A stretch of DNA of 64,000 nucleotides, taken from assembly GCA_947479085.1 (NCBI GenBank), contig CANJYB010000004.1, positions 62,001 to 126,000 on the forward strand, read 5' to 3'. This document shows positions 27,204 through 36,471 of this stretch, in pieces. Source of the stretch: Bacteroidota bacterium (GTDB lineage: Bacteria > Bacteroidota > Bacteroidia > 2-12-FULL-35-15). The translations under genes and the position numbers were made by a program. A model generated the notes under the pieces. It searched no databases, was not told where the DNA came from, and saw only the letters and a program-made list of their open reading frames with translations. Each line of letters opens with the position of its first letter. Positions within the stretch are counted from its first letter, which is position 1.

Positions 27204-29459
27204 ATGAAAAAAATTACCTTATTAGTATTGTTTGCTTTTATGGCAAACGTAACTATTTTTGCACAGGCCACTTTGCCTGACACATGCAGCTTTGTTGGAA
27301 CCACCGTGCCTACAGGATGGGTGTGGACCTCGAGCAACCCAACACCTTATTATCCGGCATCGGGCAATCCGGCTCCGGCAGCGAAGTTCTCCATTTCGGG
27401 CGACATGCTAACCATCAGTTTTACCACCACTCCCGGTTTATTATCTTACGATATTTCCGGAAACAATGTGGGTAATCCTTGGGCAGGCGATTTTAGAGTA
27501 GAAGAATCGGTAAACGGAACAACTTACACTACTGTAGGTACCGCTTACACTTCCATTACCGCTACCAATGCTTATGTTCACCATACAGCAATGCTTACCG
27601 GAGCAAGTCGTTTTGTGAGATTTCATATGATTACACATACTGCCGGAAACATAGGTTTGGACAATGTGGGTATTAGAGCAGGTGTTTCGACCACACAACA
27701 AATGAATGTAACTCAAAGTGGAAATACCATTCTTAACGGTGGTTCGTTTGTAGCCGGTGTAGCTGTATTAACTCCTTTGCCTATTACATTTACGGTACAA
27801 AACTTAGGAACTGTGGGCACACTAAACGTTACAGGAGCTACCCTTTCGGGTCCTGCAATGGCTGATTATGCAATTACTTCTTCGTTTCCGTTTGCAGTTG
27901 CTCCAGTTGGAAATGCTCCTTTAGCCATAACCTTTACGCCATCGGCAGCGGGTACACGCAGTGCCGTGTTAACTATTGCCAATGACGACCCTACTGCTAA
28001 TCCTTATATTATTAACTTAAACTGTATGGGCGGTACTTCGGCTACCGAACCTACGGCACAACCTACAGCTTTAACTTTTCCAGTTAACAAATCGTATCGT
28101 TTGATTGCTAATTTTACTGCAGCTGCAGGCACTCCTGATGGATATTTAATTTTGAGAAAAACAGGAAGCGCTCCAACCGATTTGCCGGTTGATGGAACCG
28201 TTTACACACGTGGTGATATGATTGGAACTTCTAAAGTGGTTGCTTCTAATGCTGCCACTGGATTTATGCCAAACGATATTAAATCGAACACTCAATATTT
28301 CTTTGCTATTTATGCTTACAATGGTGTAGGAACTTTCCGTAATTACTTACTTACATCTCCATTAACAGGAAGTGTAACCACCTCGGGAACGATGATTACT
28401 GCAGGTTATTACAGTGGAATCAACACTTCTGCTCCTACATTTGTAACCGACCTACATAATTTGGTTAGTCCACATACAGTAGAATTATACAGCAATTACG
28501 GACCGAACATGATGAACTACCTGTATCAGCGCGATACTACCGGAGGTGCTCACGTAGCTACTTGTTCGTACAGCGGTGAAAACATTACCTACATCGGAAC
28601 TTTCGACTGGACAACAAACAACATGAGCCGCGAACACACCTATTGCCAAAGCTGGCAGCCGACTGTTAACGACCCTAACTTTACAAGCCGTGGAGAGTAT
28701 AACGATTACCACATGATTACTCCTGTTGACCAAAACAATGTAAACGCTGTGCGTAGTAATTACCCATTGGGTATTGTAGTGGGTACGCCTACTTATACAT
28801 ACATGGGTTGTAAAAAAGGATTGGATGCAGCAGGACACATGGTGTTCGAACCACGCGATGCGGATAAAGGAGATGCTGCTCGTTGCATGTTATATCAGTG
28901 TATTTGCTACACAGGTACCGGAACCAACGGAAACACCGATGCTACCTATGGCGGAAGCTGGTCGTTGCCAAACCACATCAGCACTGCAATACCTCATGGT
29001 CAAAACCAAAACGTATTGAAAACATGGAACATTCTTGATCCTCCTGATAATTTCGAAATTTCTCGTAACGATTTTGTTGATTCAATGCAGAACAACCGTA
29101 ACCCATTTATCGACCATCCTGAATATGTTTGTCACATCAATTTTGATAGTATGCTGTATGCTGCTAACAATACCTGTCTTGGAATGGGAATTAATGAAAA
29201 CACCAATACTGATTTAATTACCCTTGCTCCAAATCCTAACAATGGTAGCTTTATGATTAACTACTCTTCATTAAAAAATGAAAAGGTAACTATGAAACTG
29301 GTTGATATGCTAGGAAGAACAGTATATAGCAACGAAACAAAAGTAAACACAGGAGGTAACCCGATAGACATGAATATTCAGAATGTAAGCAAAGGAATTT
29401 ATTCTTTTGAATTTACCACTGAAAGTGGGACACAATCTCAGAAGTTGGTGATACAATAA
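27204..29459 (+). CDS. Secreted endonuclease I with T9SS sorting signal (751 aa)
   Basis: An extracellular nuclease. A signal peptide (1-20) is followed by a jelly-roll-like region and a choice-of-anchor-D/Ig-like segment (about 155-275), a linker with FNIII character, and the endonuclease I domain (about 400-665) with SREHTYCQSW (His478 of the ββα-metal motif), NDYHMITPVDQNNVNAVRSN and FEPRDADKGDAARCMLY. The C-terminus is a T9SS sorting domain (APNPNNGS to QKLVIQ). DNA degradation for nutrients or biofilm matrix is the likely role. Confidence 0.93.
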   Translation: MKKITLLVLFAFMANVTIFAQATLPDTCSFVGTTVPTGWVWTSSNPTPYYPASGNPAPAAKFSISGDMLTISFTTTPGLLSYDISGNNVGNPWAGDFRVEESVNGTTYTTVGTAYTSITATNAYVHHTAMLTGASRFVRFHMITHTAGNIGLDNVGIRAGVSTTQQMNVTQSGNTILNGGSFVAGVAVLTPLPITFTVQNLGTVGTLNVTGATLSGPAMADYAITSSFPFAVAPVGNAPLAITFTPSAAGTRSAVLTIANDDPTANPYIINLNCMGGTSATEPTAQPTALTFPVNKSYRLIANFTAAAGTPDGYLILRKTGSAPTDLPVDGTVYTRGDMIGTSKVVASNAATGFMPNDIKSNTQYFFAIYAYNGVGTFRNYLLTSPLTGSVTTSGTMITAGYYSGINTSAPTFVTDLHNLVSPHTVELYSNYGPNMMNYLYQRDTTGGAHVATCSYSGENITYIGTFDWTTNNMSREHTYCQSWQPTVNDPNFTSRGEYNDYHMITPVDQNNVNAVRSNYPLGIVVGTPTYTYMGCKKGLDAAGHMVFEPRDADKGDAARCMLYQCICYTGTGTNGNTDATYGGSWSLPNHISTAIPHGQNQNVLKTWNILDPPDNFEISRNDFVDSMQNNRNPFIDHPEYVCHINFDSMLYAANNTCLGMGINENTNTDLITLAPNPNNGSFMINYSSLKNEKVTMKLVDMLGRTVYSNETKVNTGGNPIDMNIQNVSKGIYSFEFTTESGTQSQKLVIQ

Positions 29460-29510
29460 ACATCCCTCCCTGCCTGACCAAAAGGAAGGAGATATTACGG
29501 CATAAAAAAG

Positions 29511-29551
29511 GAGGAGTAGATTTTGTAAAACAAAATCTACTCCTCTTTTTT
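29511..29551 (+). terminator. Strong terminator after the endonuclease
   Basis: GGAGTAGATTTTGT pairs over 14 bp with ACAAAATCTACTCC around AAA, followed by a T run. It is symmetrical and could also serve the convergent hydrolase gene. Confidence 0.92.
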
Positions 29552-29556
29552 TCGTC

Positions 29557-29602
29557 CTGCCCTCTCTCCTTTGGGGAGAGGATTAAGGAGAGGGGTGTAT
29601 AA
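29557..29602. repeat. CTCTCCTT/AAGGAGAGG dispersed palindromic repeat
   Basis: CCCTCTCTCCTTTGGGG then AGAGGATTAAGGAGAGGGG. Related copies lie at 34182-34222 and 55953-56022. The hydrolase stop codon falls inside it, so the final codons of that gene (HPSP) are repeat-derived. Confidence 0.65.
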
Positions 29603-30356
29603 ACTTCATCACACAATCAAAAAACTCCTTGGGTTTTTCAGCATGTATCCAATGTCCTGCACCGGCAATAGTTTCCAACCGGCTTTGCGGAAAGAGTTCA
29701 TCAATCAGTGTAATGTCATTATCTTTAATGTAGTTGGAATTTTCTCCTCTTATAAAAAGAGTAGGAGTGGTGGTATTGTATCTTGAAACAATTTCTTTTC
29801 CCACATTTTCAATATGGTTGGTGATTGCCTCCCGGTTAAATCTCCAGGCAAGTTCGGTATCTGTTTTCCAGTATAAATTTTTCAAAAGAAATTGGCGCGT
29901 ACCCATATCATCAATCGATTTTAATAAAATGGCTTCTGCTTCCTTCCTTGTTTTTACAATTGAAAAATCCACAGCATTCAATCCTTCCAAAACATGATGA
30001 TGATGTGGAGCATATCCTTTAGGGGCAATATCTACAACAATTAACTTATCAGGAAATTCAGAATGATGCAGAGCAAACTCCATTACCACTTTGCCACCCA
30101 TGGAATGCCCCATCAGTATAACGTTCTGTAGGTTGTTATCTTCTATCAGTTCCAGCAGGTCTTCACTCATGGCTTCATAGGTAAATTCATCACTGTGCGG
30201 AGAAAGGCCATGATTGCGCACATCCACAGCATATACTTCATAGTTTTGCTCGGCAAATAATTTAGCATGAGTGGTCCAATTATCTCCCTGTCCGAACAAA
30301 CCATGTAGAATAATCAAGGGTTGCCCGCTACCATATTTTCTAAAGGCTAATTTCAT
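29583..30356 (-). CDS. Alpha/beta-fold hydrolase (257 aa)
   Basis: Probably a cytoplasmic esterase of the YbfF type. [12 protein letters not shown] forms the oxyanion region, GHSMGG (about 95-100) is the nucleophile elbow, the acid is in the region [12 protein letters not shown], and [12 protein letters not shown] carries the catalytic His. The start overlaps the end of pdxJ by 4 bp, so the two are co-transcribed. The substrate is unknown. Confidence 0.88.
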   Translation of the reverse strand: MKLAFRKYGSGQPLIILHGLFGQGDNWTTHAKLFAEQNYEVYAVDVRNHGLSPHSDEFTYEAMSEDLLELIEDNNLQNVILMGHSMGGKVVMEFALHHSEFPDKLIVVDIAPKGYAPHHHHVLEGLNAVDFSIVKTRKEAEAILLKSIDDMGTRQFLLKNLYWKTDTELAWRFNREAITNHIENVGKEIVSRYNTTTPTLFIRGENSNYIKDNDITLIDELFPQSRLETIAGAGHWIHAEKPKEFFDCVMKFIHPSP

Positions 30357-31081
30357 ATAGCAACTTTTAGTTGTCTTAAATAAAGTTGAATGGTATTCTC
30401 TATTCCAAAATAAATAGCATCAGAAATCAATGCATGACCAATGGAAACTTCCAGTAATCCCTTAATATTTTTTGCAAAATAATTCAGGTTCTCCAGACTC
30501 AAATCATGTCCCGCATTAATTCCAAGGTTTAGTTCCATAGCCCAGTTAGCAGCTGCAATAAAAGGTTGTATGGCTCGCTCTTTATTTATAGAATAATCTT
30601 TTGCATACGATTCAGTGTACAACTCTATTCTGTCCGTACCAGTTTCCTTCGCACCTTCTATCATTTTAATATTTGCATCTACAAAAATAGAAGTGCGAAT
30701 TCCTGCAGACTTAAATTCTGCAATTATGCTTTTTAAATAGTCTTTATTCGTCACCGTGTCCCAACCGTGATTGGAAGTAAGTTGTCCTAAAGCATCAGGA
30801 ACAAGTGTAACCTGGGCAGGTTTTGTTTTTAAAACCAAATCAACAAACTTTTTTTCTTTCGGGTTTCCCTCAATATTAAACTCAGTAGTAAGCAGCGGTT
30901 TTAATTTTACCACATCCTGGTAACGAATATGTCGCTCGTCAGGCCTTGGATGCACCGTTATTCCCTCTGCTCCGTATCGTTCGCAATCGGTTGCAAATTT
31001 CAGCAAATCAGGAACATTACCACCCCTTGCATTCCTTAAGGTTGCTATTTTATTAATATTTACACTTAACTTTGTGGCCAT
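30353..31081 (-). CDS. pdxJ: Pyridoxine 5'-phosphate synthase (242 aa)
   Basis: The last step of the DXP-dependent vitamin B6 pathway, making [21 protein letters not shown] at the N-terminus, [20 protein letters not shown] and [11 protein letters not shown] are the family motifs, including the His and Glu residues of the active site. Length is typical. Its product's cofactor form, PLP, is needed by the kynureninase encoded 1.8 kb away. It is divergent from the CBS gene with a 62-bp gap. Confidence 0.95.
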   Translation of the reverse strand: MATKLSVNINKIATLRNARGGNVPDLLKFATDCERYGAEGITVHPRPDERHIRYQDVVKLKPLLTTEFNIEGNPKEKKFVDLVLKTKPAQVTLVPDALGQLTSNHGWDTVTNKDYLKSIIAEFKSAGIRTSIFVDANIKMIEGAKETGTDRIELYTESYAKDYSINKERAIQPFIAAANWAMELNLGINAGHDLSLENLNYFAKNIKGLLEVSIGHALISDAIYFGIENTIQLYLRQLKVAI

Positions 31082-31115
31082 TGTTTTAAAATAAAGTGTA
31101 AAGCTAAAAAATTAG

Positions 31116-31123
31116 TAAGTTTG
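31116..31123 (+). promoter_or_regulatory. -7 box TAAGTTTG for the CBS-nadK pair
   Basis: An exact TAnnTTTG match 20 nt before the ATG at 31144. Confidence 0.6.
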
Positions 31124-31143
31124 TCATTCAAATAATAAATTAA

Positions 31144-31806
31144 ATGTTAGCAAAAGATATAGTATCCGATTATATACCACCATTGAAAGTCACTGAGAAT
31201 GGGTTAATAGCACTTAACTGGATGGATGAATTTAAAGTATCGCATTTGCCTATTGTTGATGGAACCGAATACCTTGGATTGGTTTCGGAGACAGAAATAT
31301 ATGATGCCCAGCTGGCAGACGAGCCTTTTACAAAATGCAAGCTTAGCCTCATTCGTCCGTATGTGTTGGAAAATCAGCATGTATACGAGGTCATAAAAAT
31401 GATTTCGAATATTAACCTTACTGTTTTGCCGGTATTGGATGAAGAGTTACAATATGCAGGCCTTATTCCTGCTGCTTCACTCACACATATTTTTGCAACG
31501 CTTGCTGCCACCCGCGAACCGGGCGGTATCCTGGTGTTGGAAATGAATAACCTGGATTATACCTTAGCACAAATTGCCCAGATTGTAGAAAGCAATGATT
31601 GTAAAATATTAAGTTGCTATGTCAATCATATTCCTGATTCCACCCGAATGGAAGTAACCTTAAAGCTCAACAGGCAGGACCTTTCGCCAATCATTCAAAC
31701 CTTTAACCGTTATAATTATAATGTAAAAGCATCTTTTCATCAAAAGGAATTTGGTGATGATATGAAGAACAGATGGGATTCATTCATGAATTACCTGAAC
31801 ATGTAA
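31144..31806 (+). CDS. CBS-domain protein with C-terminal ACT-like segment (220 aa)
   Basis: Two CBS motifs occupy about 1-125 (VSHLPIVDGTEYLGLVSETEIYDA and LTVLPVLDEELQYAGLIPAASL, each shown in part), a usual adenine-nucleotide-sensing pair. The remainder (GGILVLEMNNLDYTLAQIA...) resembles an ACT-like regulatory fold. It lies 38 bp upstream of nadK; regulation of NAD kinase or a related enzyme by nucleotide binding is inference. Confidence 0.8.
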   Translation: MLAKDIVSDYIPPLKVTENGLIALNWMDEFKVSHLPIVDGTEYLGLVSETEIYDAQLADEPFTKCKLSLIRPYVLENQHVYEVIKMISNINLTVLPVLDEELQYAGLIPAASLTHIFATLAATREPGGILVLEMNNLDYTLAQIAQIVESNDCKILSCYVNHIPDSTRMEVTLKLNRQDLSPIIQTFNRYNYNVKASFHQKEFGDDMKNRWDSFMNYLNM

Positions 31807-31844
31807 TTCATCTTTTAAAACTTTATCAATAAGTTTTTATACCA

Positions 31845-32723
31845 ATGAAAATAGCTATTTACGCGCGTAATACCAATGATAATGTTTCCGAACATATTCA
31901 ATTGTTGTTTAATAAACTCAATGAATACAAAGTCGAGATACTTATTTACCAGCCTTTTTACAGTTTCATCAAAACCAAATTAGACATTGTCGGTGATATA
32001 AAAACATTTAGTACTTATAATGACTTGCTGGATAAAGTGGATTTCCTGCTTAGCCTTGGCGGAGATGGAACCATATTGGAGACAGTAACTTTTGTCCGCG
32101 ATTCAGGAATACCTGTATTAGGAATTAACACGGGCCGTTTGGGTTTCCTGGCAAATGTGGCGAAGGAAGAAATTAATGACGCGATTGATTCTTTGCTAAG
32201 TAATAAATTTGTGGTTGAAAAACGTACCTTGCTGGAAGTAGCTAATCCAAAGGATTTGTTTGGTGAAGTAAATTATGGTTTGAATGAATTAACCATCCTC
32301 AAAAAGGATTCTTCTTCCATGATTATCATTCACACGTTTATCAATGGAAACTTTTTAAACTCCTATTTTGCTGATGGATTAATCATTGCCACTCCTACCG
32401 GCTCCACTGCTTATTCGTTGAGTTGTGGCGGACCATTGGTAATGCCCGGTTCGCAGAACTTTGTTATTACCCCCATTGCTCCGCATAATCTGAACGTGCG
32501 CCCGTTGGTTATTTCAGATAATAATATCATTACACTAAAAGTAGAAGGCCGTAGCCCGAATTACCTGTTATCTCTCGATTCGCGCAATGTGGTAATTGAT
32601 TCATCTATTGAACTGACTTTACAAAAGGCCGATTTCAGTATTCATCTCATCCAGCTGGAAAACCAGAATTTTTACACCACCATCAGGAACAAACTCCTTT
32701 GGGGGCTAGATAGGAGAGTATAA
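31845..32723 (+). CDS. nadK: NAD kinase (292 aa)
   Basis: Phosphorylates NAD to NADP. The GGDGTILE motif is at 72-79, followed by LGINTGRLGFLANV, the conserved GLNELTILKKD and TPTGSTAYSLSCGGP. Length is normal. NADPH is the reductant for kynurenine monooxygenase encoded at 34915, and the kynurenine route can feed NAD synthesis, so this placement may be meaningful. Confidence 0.95.
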   Translation: MKIAIYARNTNDNVSEHIQLLFNKLNEYKVEILIYQPFYSFIKTKLDIVGDIKTFSTYNDLLDKVDFLLSLGGDGTILETVTFVRDSGIPVLGINTGRLGFLANVAKEEINDAIDSLLSNKFVVEKRTLLEVANPKDLFGEVNYGLNELTILKKDSSSMIIIHTFINGNFLNSYFADGLIIATPTGSTAYSLSCGGPLVMPGSQNFVITPIAPHNLNVRPLVISDNNIITLKVEGRSPNYLLSLDSRNVVIDSSIELTLQKADFSIHLIQLENQNFYTTIRNKLLWGLDRRV

Positions 32724-32842
32724 TAGTCAAAGGCCTTTTTTAATTTTTCGTGCATAGTACTTATGATTGCCTGCATGATAAAAATCACCTTCTTTTTTCC
32801 ATTATTTATCAGGGATACAAATTAGTAAATCAATAAATAAAC

Positions 32843-32850
32843 TATTTTTG
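32843..32850 (+). promoter_or_regulatory. -7 box TATTTTTG for kynU
   Basis: An exact TAnnTTTG match that ends 8 nt before the ATG, implying a very short or absent leader, or use of the next in-frame ATG at 32874. Confidence 0.55.
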
Positions 32851-32858
32851 TTTCCTAA

Positions 32859-34142
32859 ATGAAATACCCCGATATGATTTATCAAAACACATTAGCGTTT
32901 GCAAAAGAAATGGATGATAAGGATAGTTTAAAAGACTATCGTGAAAAATTTTATTTCCCCATGATGCATGGCAAAAAGACAATATATTTTACTGGAAATT
33001 CTCTTGGCCTTCAACCTAAAACCACCCAGGACTATGTGGTGAACGAGCTGGAAGACTGGGCAACCTTTGGTGTCGAAGGACATTTTCATGCACGTAACAA
33101 ATGGCTAAGTTATCATGAACAATTTGCAGAACCTGTTGCAAAAATTGTCGGGGCTTTGCCAACCGAGGTCGTGGTGATGAATCAACTCACAGTAAATTTA
33201 CATTTATTGATGGTGAGCTTCTATCGCCCTACCGATAAACGATTTAAAATTCTTTGCGAAGCAAAAGCATTTCCTTCCGACCAATATGCCATGCAGTCGC
33301 AGGTAAAGTTTCATGGGTACAAACCCGATGATGCAATTATTGAAGTGGCACCGAGAGACGGAGAAAATTGCATTCGTCACGAAGATATTATTGAAGCAAT
33401 AGAAAAGAACAAAGATTCATTAGCATTGATAATGATTGGAGGAGTAAACTATTTTACCGGACAGGTGTTTAGCATGAAAGCAATTACCGAAGCAGGCCAC
33501 AAAGCAGGTGCAATGGTTGGTTTCGACCTGGCACATGCTGCCGGAAATTTAAAGTTGGAACTTCACAACTGGAATGTGGATTTTGCCTGCTGGTGTTCGT
33601 ATAAATATTTAAACTCCGGACCGGGTGGAGTTTCCGGAGTGTTTATCAATGAACGTCATTTAACAGAAAAAGATATTCCTCGTTTCTCCGGCTGGTGGGG
33701 ACATGATAAAGGCACACGCTTTAAAATGGAAAAAGATTTTGTTCCAATGCCTACAGCAGAAGCCTGGCAAATGAGCAACGCCCCTGTTCTTTCTATGGCG
33801 GCTCACAAAGCAGCAGTTGATATTTTTGATGAAGTGGGAATGGATGCATTGGTTGCAAAAGCAGAAGTCCTTACCGGTTATCTAGAATTCATTATTGATG
33901 AGATTAATAAATCATTGGAACAAAAATTAGAAATTATCACACCGAGAGATAAAACGCAAAGAGGATGTCAGATATCCATTGTAGCGCATGGGCGCGGGAA
34001 AGATTTATTTAACAAACTAACTGAAGCCGGAGTCATTTCCGATTGGCGGGAGCCCAATGTTATTCGCTGTGCACCTGTTCCTTTGTATAATTCATTTGAG
34101 GATGTTTTTACTTTCGGAGAGATATTGAAAAATTCATTATAA
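32859..34142 (+). CDS. kynU: Kynureninase (427 aa)
   Basis: A PLP enzyme that splits kynurenine or 3-hydroxykynurenine into (3-hydroxy)anthranilate and alanine. GNSLGLQPK near the N-terminus, VGFDLAHAAGNL (the Asp that contacts PLP) and CSYKYLNSGPGG (Schiff-base Lys) are diagnostic. RFSGWWGHD follows. Length fits. It precedes a YdeI-like gene and kmo on the same strand. Confidence 0.96.
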   Translation: MKYPDMIYQNTLAFAKEMDDKDSLKDYREKFYFPMMHGKKTIYFTGNSLGLQPKTTQDYVVNELEDWATFGVEGHFHARNKWLSYHEQFAEPVAKIVGALPTEVVVMNQLTVNLHLLMVSFYRPTDKRFKILCEAKAFPSDQYAMQSQVKFHGYKPDDAIIEVAPRDGENCIRHEDIIEAIEKNKDSLALIMIGGVNYFTGQVFSMKAITEAGHKAGAMVGFDLAHAAGNLKLELHNWNVDFACWCSYKYLNSGPGGVSGVFINERHLTEKDIPRFSGWWGHDKGTRFKMEKDFVPMPTAEAWQMSNAPVLSMAAHKAAVDIFDEVGMDALVAKAEVLTGYLEFIIDEINKSLEQKLEIITPRDKTQRGCQISIVAHGRGKDLFNKLTEAGVISDWREPNVIRCAPVPLYNSFEDVFTFGEILKNSL

Positions 34143-34181
34143 ATGTTAAACCAACAATACATAGCACTTCACACAATGGCT

Positions 34182-34285
34182 CCCCTCTCCTTCCTTCAAG
34201 GAGAGGGGCCGGGGGTGAGGTCTTGCCCGAAGCGAACTTTGCATCTTTGCGTGACACAAAAAACTCTTTGCGAGAAACAAATAAA
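34182..34285. repeat. Two dispersed repeats between kynU and the YdeI-like gene
   Basis: A CTCTCCTTCCTTCAAGGAGAGG dyad (written here: CTCTCCTT-CCTTC-AAGGAGAGG) followed by GGCCGGGGGTGAGG, then TTTGCATCTTTGCGTGACA and CTCTTTGCGAGAAAC. The second type also occurs at 43314 and 45507. An upstream in-frame ATG of the next gene lies in this repeat DNA. Confidence 0.65.
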
Positions 34286-34762
34286 ATGAAACCCGTCAAA
34301 TTCAAAGCAGTTCTGGTAAAAATGGGCTCATGGACTGTGGCAATAACAACAGCCGACACAAAGAAATTATTTAATGCAAAAGGATACATAAGAGTAAAAG
34401 GAACTATTGACGGCCATGCTATAAAAGGACATTCATTAATGCCAAGAAAAGAAGGAAACCATTGCATGGCAATAAAAGCAGGCATCAGGAAAGCAATTAA
34501 AAAGGAAGCAGGAGATACGATAGTTTTTATTCTGGAAAAAGATACTGACGAAATGGAAATACCTGTGGAGCTGCAGGACGCATTTGAAGCCAGTCCGGAA
34601 GCGAAACAGTTATTTGATTCTGACAGTTACTCCAATAAAAAATATTTTGTAGAACACATAAATGAAGCAAAAAGCCAGGCAACAAAAGATAGGCGGGCAG
34701 TGGAAAGTATAATGTTATTAGAAAAACGTTACAGGGAAAAACACAATGGTAACAAAAGTTAA
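34286..34762 (+). CDS. DUF1905 / YdeI-like protein (158 aa)
   Basis: An N-terminal DUF1905-like beta barrel (KFKAVLVKMGSWTVAITTA, GHAIKGHSLMPRKEGNHCMAIKAGIRKAI in part) is followed by a YdeI/OmpD-associated-like helical tail (ALEASPEAKQLF-type, written FEASPEAKQLFDS). The start at 34286 is preferred over 34223 because the extra codons lie in dispersed-repeat DNA. It separates kynU from kmo; no role in tryptophan breakdown is known to me. Confidence 0.75.
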   Translation: MKPVKFKAVLVKMGSWTVAITTADTKKLFNAKGYIRVKGTIDGHAIKGHSLMPRKEGNHCMAIKAGIRKAIKKEAGDTIVFILEKDTDEMEIPVELQDAFEASPEAKQLFDSDSYSNKKYFVEHINEAKSQATKDRRAVESIMLLEKRYREKHNGNKS

Positions 34763-34914
34763 ACATAACCCAATGCAAAGTTTTTAACTGATGACGGCTA
34801 CCGCTGCTAATAAACTGGCCGACAAACAGGGAATCCATGATACCTAAAAAAAGAAATGAGCAGAATCAGTTAAAGAAAATTGCAGAAGCATATCCATTAT
34901 TTAAAAAAGAAAAT

Positions 34915-36261
34915 ATGAACAGTAAAAATGTAACATTAGTAGGAGCAGGCCTTGTGGGCTCGTTGTTAAGTATCTACCTGGCAAAGCGCGGGTACAAAAT
35001 AAATATATTCGAACGCAGACCGGATATGCGCAAGGCAACCATCTCTGCTGGTAAGTCAATTAACCTTGCCCTTAGCGACCGCGGTTGGAAAGGCCTTGAA
35101 GGAGTTGGTATTGCAGACGAGATCCGCAAAATTGCCATTCCTATGTACGGACGCTTTATTCATAATAAAAACGGAACCACTGCCTTTCAGCCTTATGGCA
35201 AGGATAACCAGGCCATCTATTCTGTTTCGCGGGCCGACATTAACATGAAACTGATGGACCTTGCAGAGCAGCAACCCAACGTAAAAATTAATTTTGACGA
35301 ACGCTGTGCCAACATCGACAGAGCGAATATGGAAGCTACCTTCGAAAACAATACTACCAAAGCAATAACAAAAACAAAAAGCGATTTGCTGTTTGGTGCC
35401 GATGGGGCATTTGCCGCTTCGCGTTTAAACATGCAGCTTTCCACCGACCGTTTTGAATACAACCAGCATTACATTGAAGCAGGATACAAAGAATTAATTA
35501 TTCCTCCCGGAGCCAACGGAGAATTTCTGATGGAAAAAAATGCATTACACATCTGGCCCCGAGGAAGTTTTATGATGATTGCCCTACCCAATCCTGATGG
35601 CAATTTCACCTGCACCTTGTTCCTTCCTTTCGAAGGCGAAAAATCGTTTGCTAATTTAAAAACAAAGGAACAGGTGAAAGCATTTTTCGAAACTGAGTTT
35701 CCGGATGCTGTTCCGCTGATGCCTACTTTTATTGACGATTTCATGAACAACCCTACCTCCTCATTGGTTACTGTAAAATGTTTTCCATGGACCTTCGATA
35801 ATAAAATAGGATTGATAGGCGATGCAGCACATGCCATTGTTCCTTTTTACGGACAAGGCATGAACTGCGGCTTTGAGGACTGTGTGGTATTAAACGACCT
35901 CATTGAAAAACACAACGAAGACTGGGATAAAATTTTCCCGGAATACCAAAACCTGCGCAAGCCCGATGGCGATGCTATTGCAGACCTTGCCATTGCCAAC
36001 TTTGTGGAAATGCGCGATAAAACAGGAGACCCAATGTTTTTACTCCAAAAGAAAATTGAAGCCAGCTTTAGCAGCAAGCACCCTGATAAATGGATTCCAC
36101 TTTATTCTATGGTTACCTACAGCCCGCACATCCGCTATTCCACTGCCATGCAGACTGGGCAGAAACAGGAAGCCATTATGCAAAAAATAATGCTGATGCC
36201 CGATATTGAAAACAAATGGGAGAGTGAAGAAGTGGAGAAAGCAATGCTGGGGTATTTGTAA
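34915..36261 (+). CDS. kmo: Kynurenine 3-monooxygenase (448 aa)
   Basis: A FAD- and NADPH-dependent hydroxylase making 3-hydroxykynurenine. VGAGLVGS near residue 9-16 is the dinucleotide motif; SAGKSINLALSDRG binds substrate and flavin; GDAAHAIVPFYGQGMN is the second FAD motif. The C-terminus is the usual membrane-associated helical part. The frame opens at 34837, but the ATG at 34915 gives the family N-terminus MNSKNVTLVGAG. Formamidase and 3-hydroxyanthranilate dioxygenase are not in this window. Confidence 0.95.
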   Translation: MNSKNVTLVGAGLVGSLLSIYLAKRGYKINIFERRPDMRKATISAGKSINLALSDRGWKGLEGVGIADEIRKIAIPMYGRFIHNKNGTTAFQPYGKDNQAIYSVSRADINMKLMDLAEQQPNVKINFDERCANIDRANMEATFENNTTKAITKTKSDLLFGADGAFAASRLNMQLSTDRFEYNQHYIEAGYKELIIPPGANGEFLMEKNALHIWPRGSFMMIALPNPDGNFTCTLFLPFEGEKSFANLKTKEQVKAFFETEFPDAVPLMPTFIDDFMNNPTSSLVTVKCFPWTFDNKIGLIGDAAHAIVPFYGQGMNCGFEDCVVLNDLIEKHNEDWDKIFPEYQNLRKPDGDAIADLAIANFVEMRDKTGDPMFLLQKKIEASFSSKHPDKWIPLYSMVTYSPHIRYSTAMQTGQKQEAIMQKIMLMPDIENKWESEEVEKAMLGYL

Positions 36262-36310
36262 ACACTACCCAACTGACTATTTACACCCACATTAAAAGTT
36301 TGAACTCACT

Positions 36311-36410
36311 AAGTTCCGGAAACATGTAAAAAAGTTTTCGGAAATTAGTGGATTAGTATACGAATCCCAAACTTCGCAACAAATCCAACAAACTTCGCAA
36401 ATAAATAGGA
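36311..36410. repeat. Array H: two 2-unit repeats with 21-nt spacing
   Basis: AAGTTCCGGAAA at 36311 and AAGTTTTCGGAAA at 36332 are 21 nt apart; AAACTTCGCAA at 36369 and again at 36390 are exactly 21 nt apart. The first pair carries a TTCCGGAA palindrome. They lie 60-160 bp upstream of the multicopper oxidase gene. With only two copies each, chance is possible, but the spacing matches the larger arrays. Confidence 0.55.
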
Positions 36411-36427
36411 TATACTTAAATATACAA

Positions 36428-36435
36428 TATTTTTG
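36428..36435 (+). promoter_or_regulatory. -7 box TATTTTTG for the multicopper oxidase gene
   Basis: An exact TAnnTTTG match 36 nt before the ATG at 36472, immediately after array H. Confidence 0.55.
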
Positions 36436-36471
36436 CTTCGATTAAAAACTATTAGCTAAACAAATTAAATT

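Noticed and set aside
19168-36261. A single kynurenine operon
   Set aside because: kynA is 13 kb from kynU, with genes on the opposite strand and terminators in between, so it is at most a loose neighbourhood.
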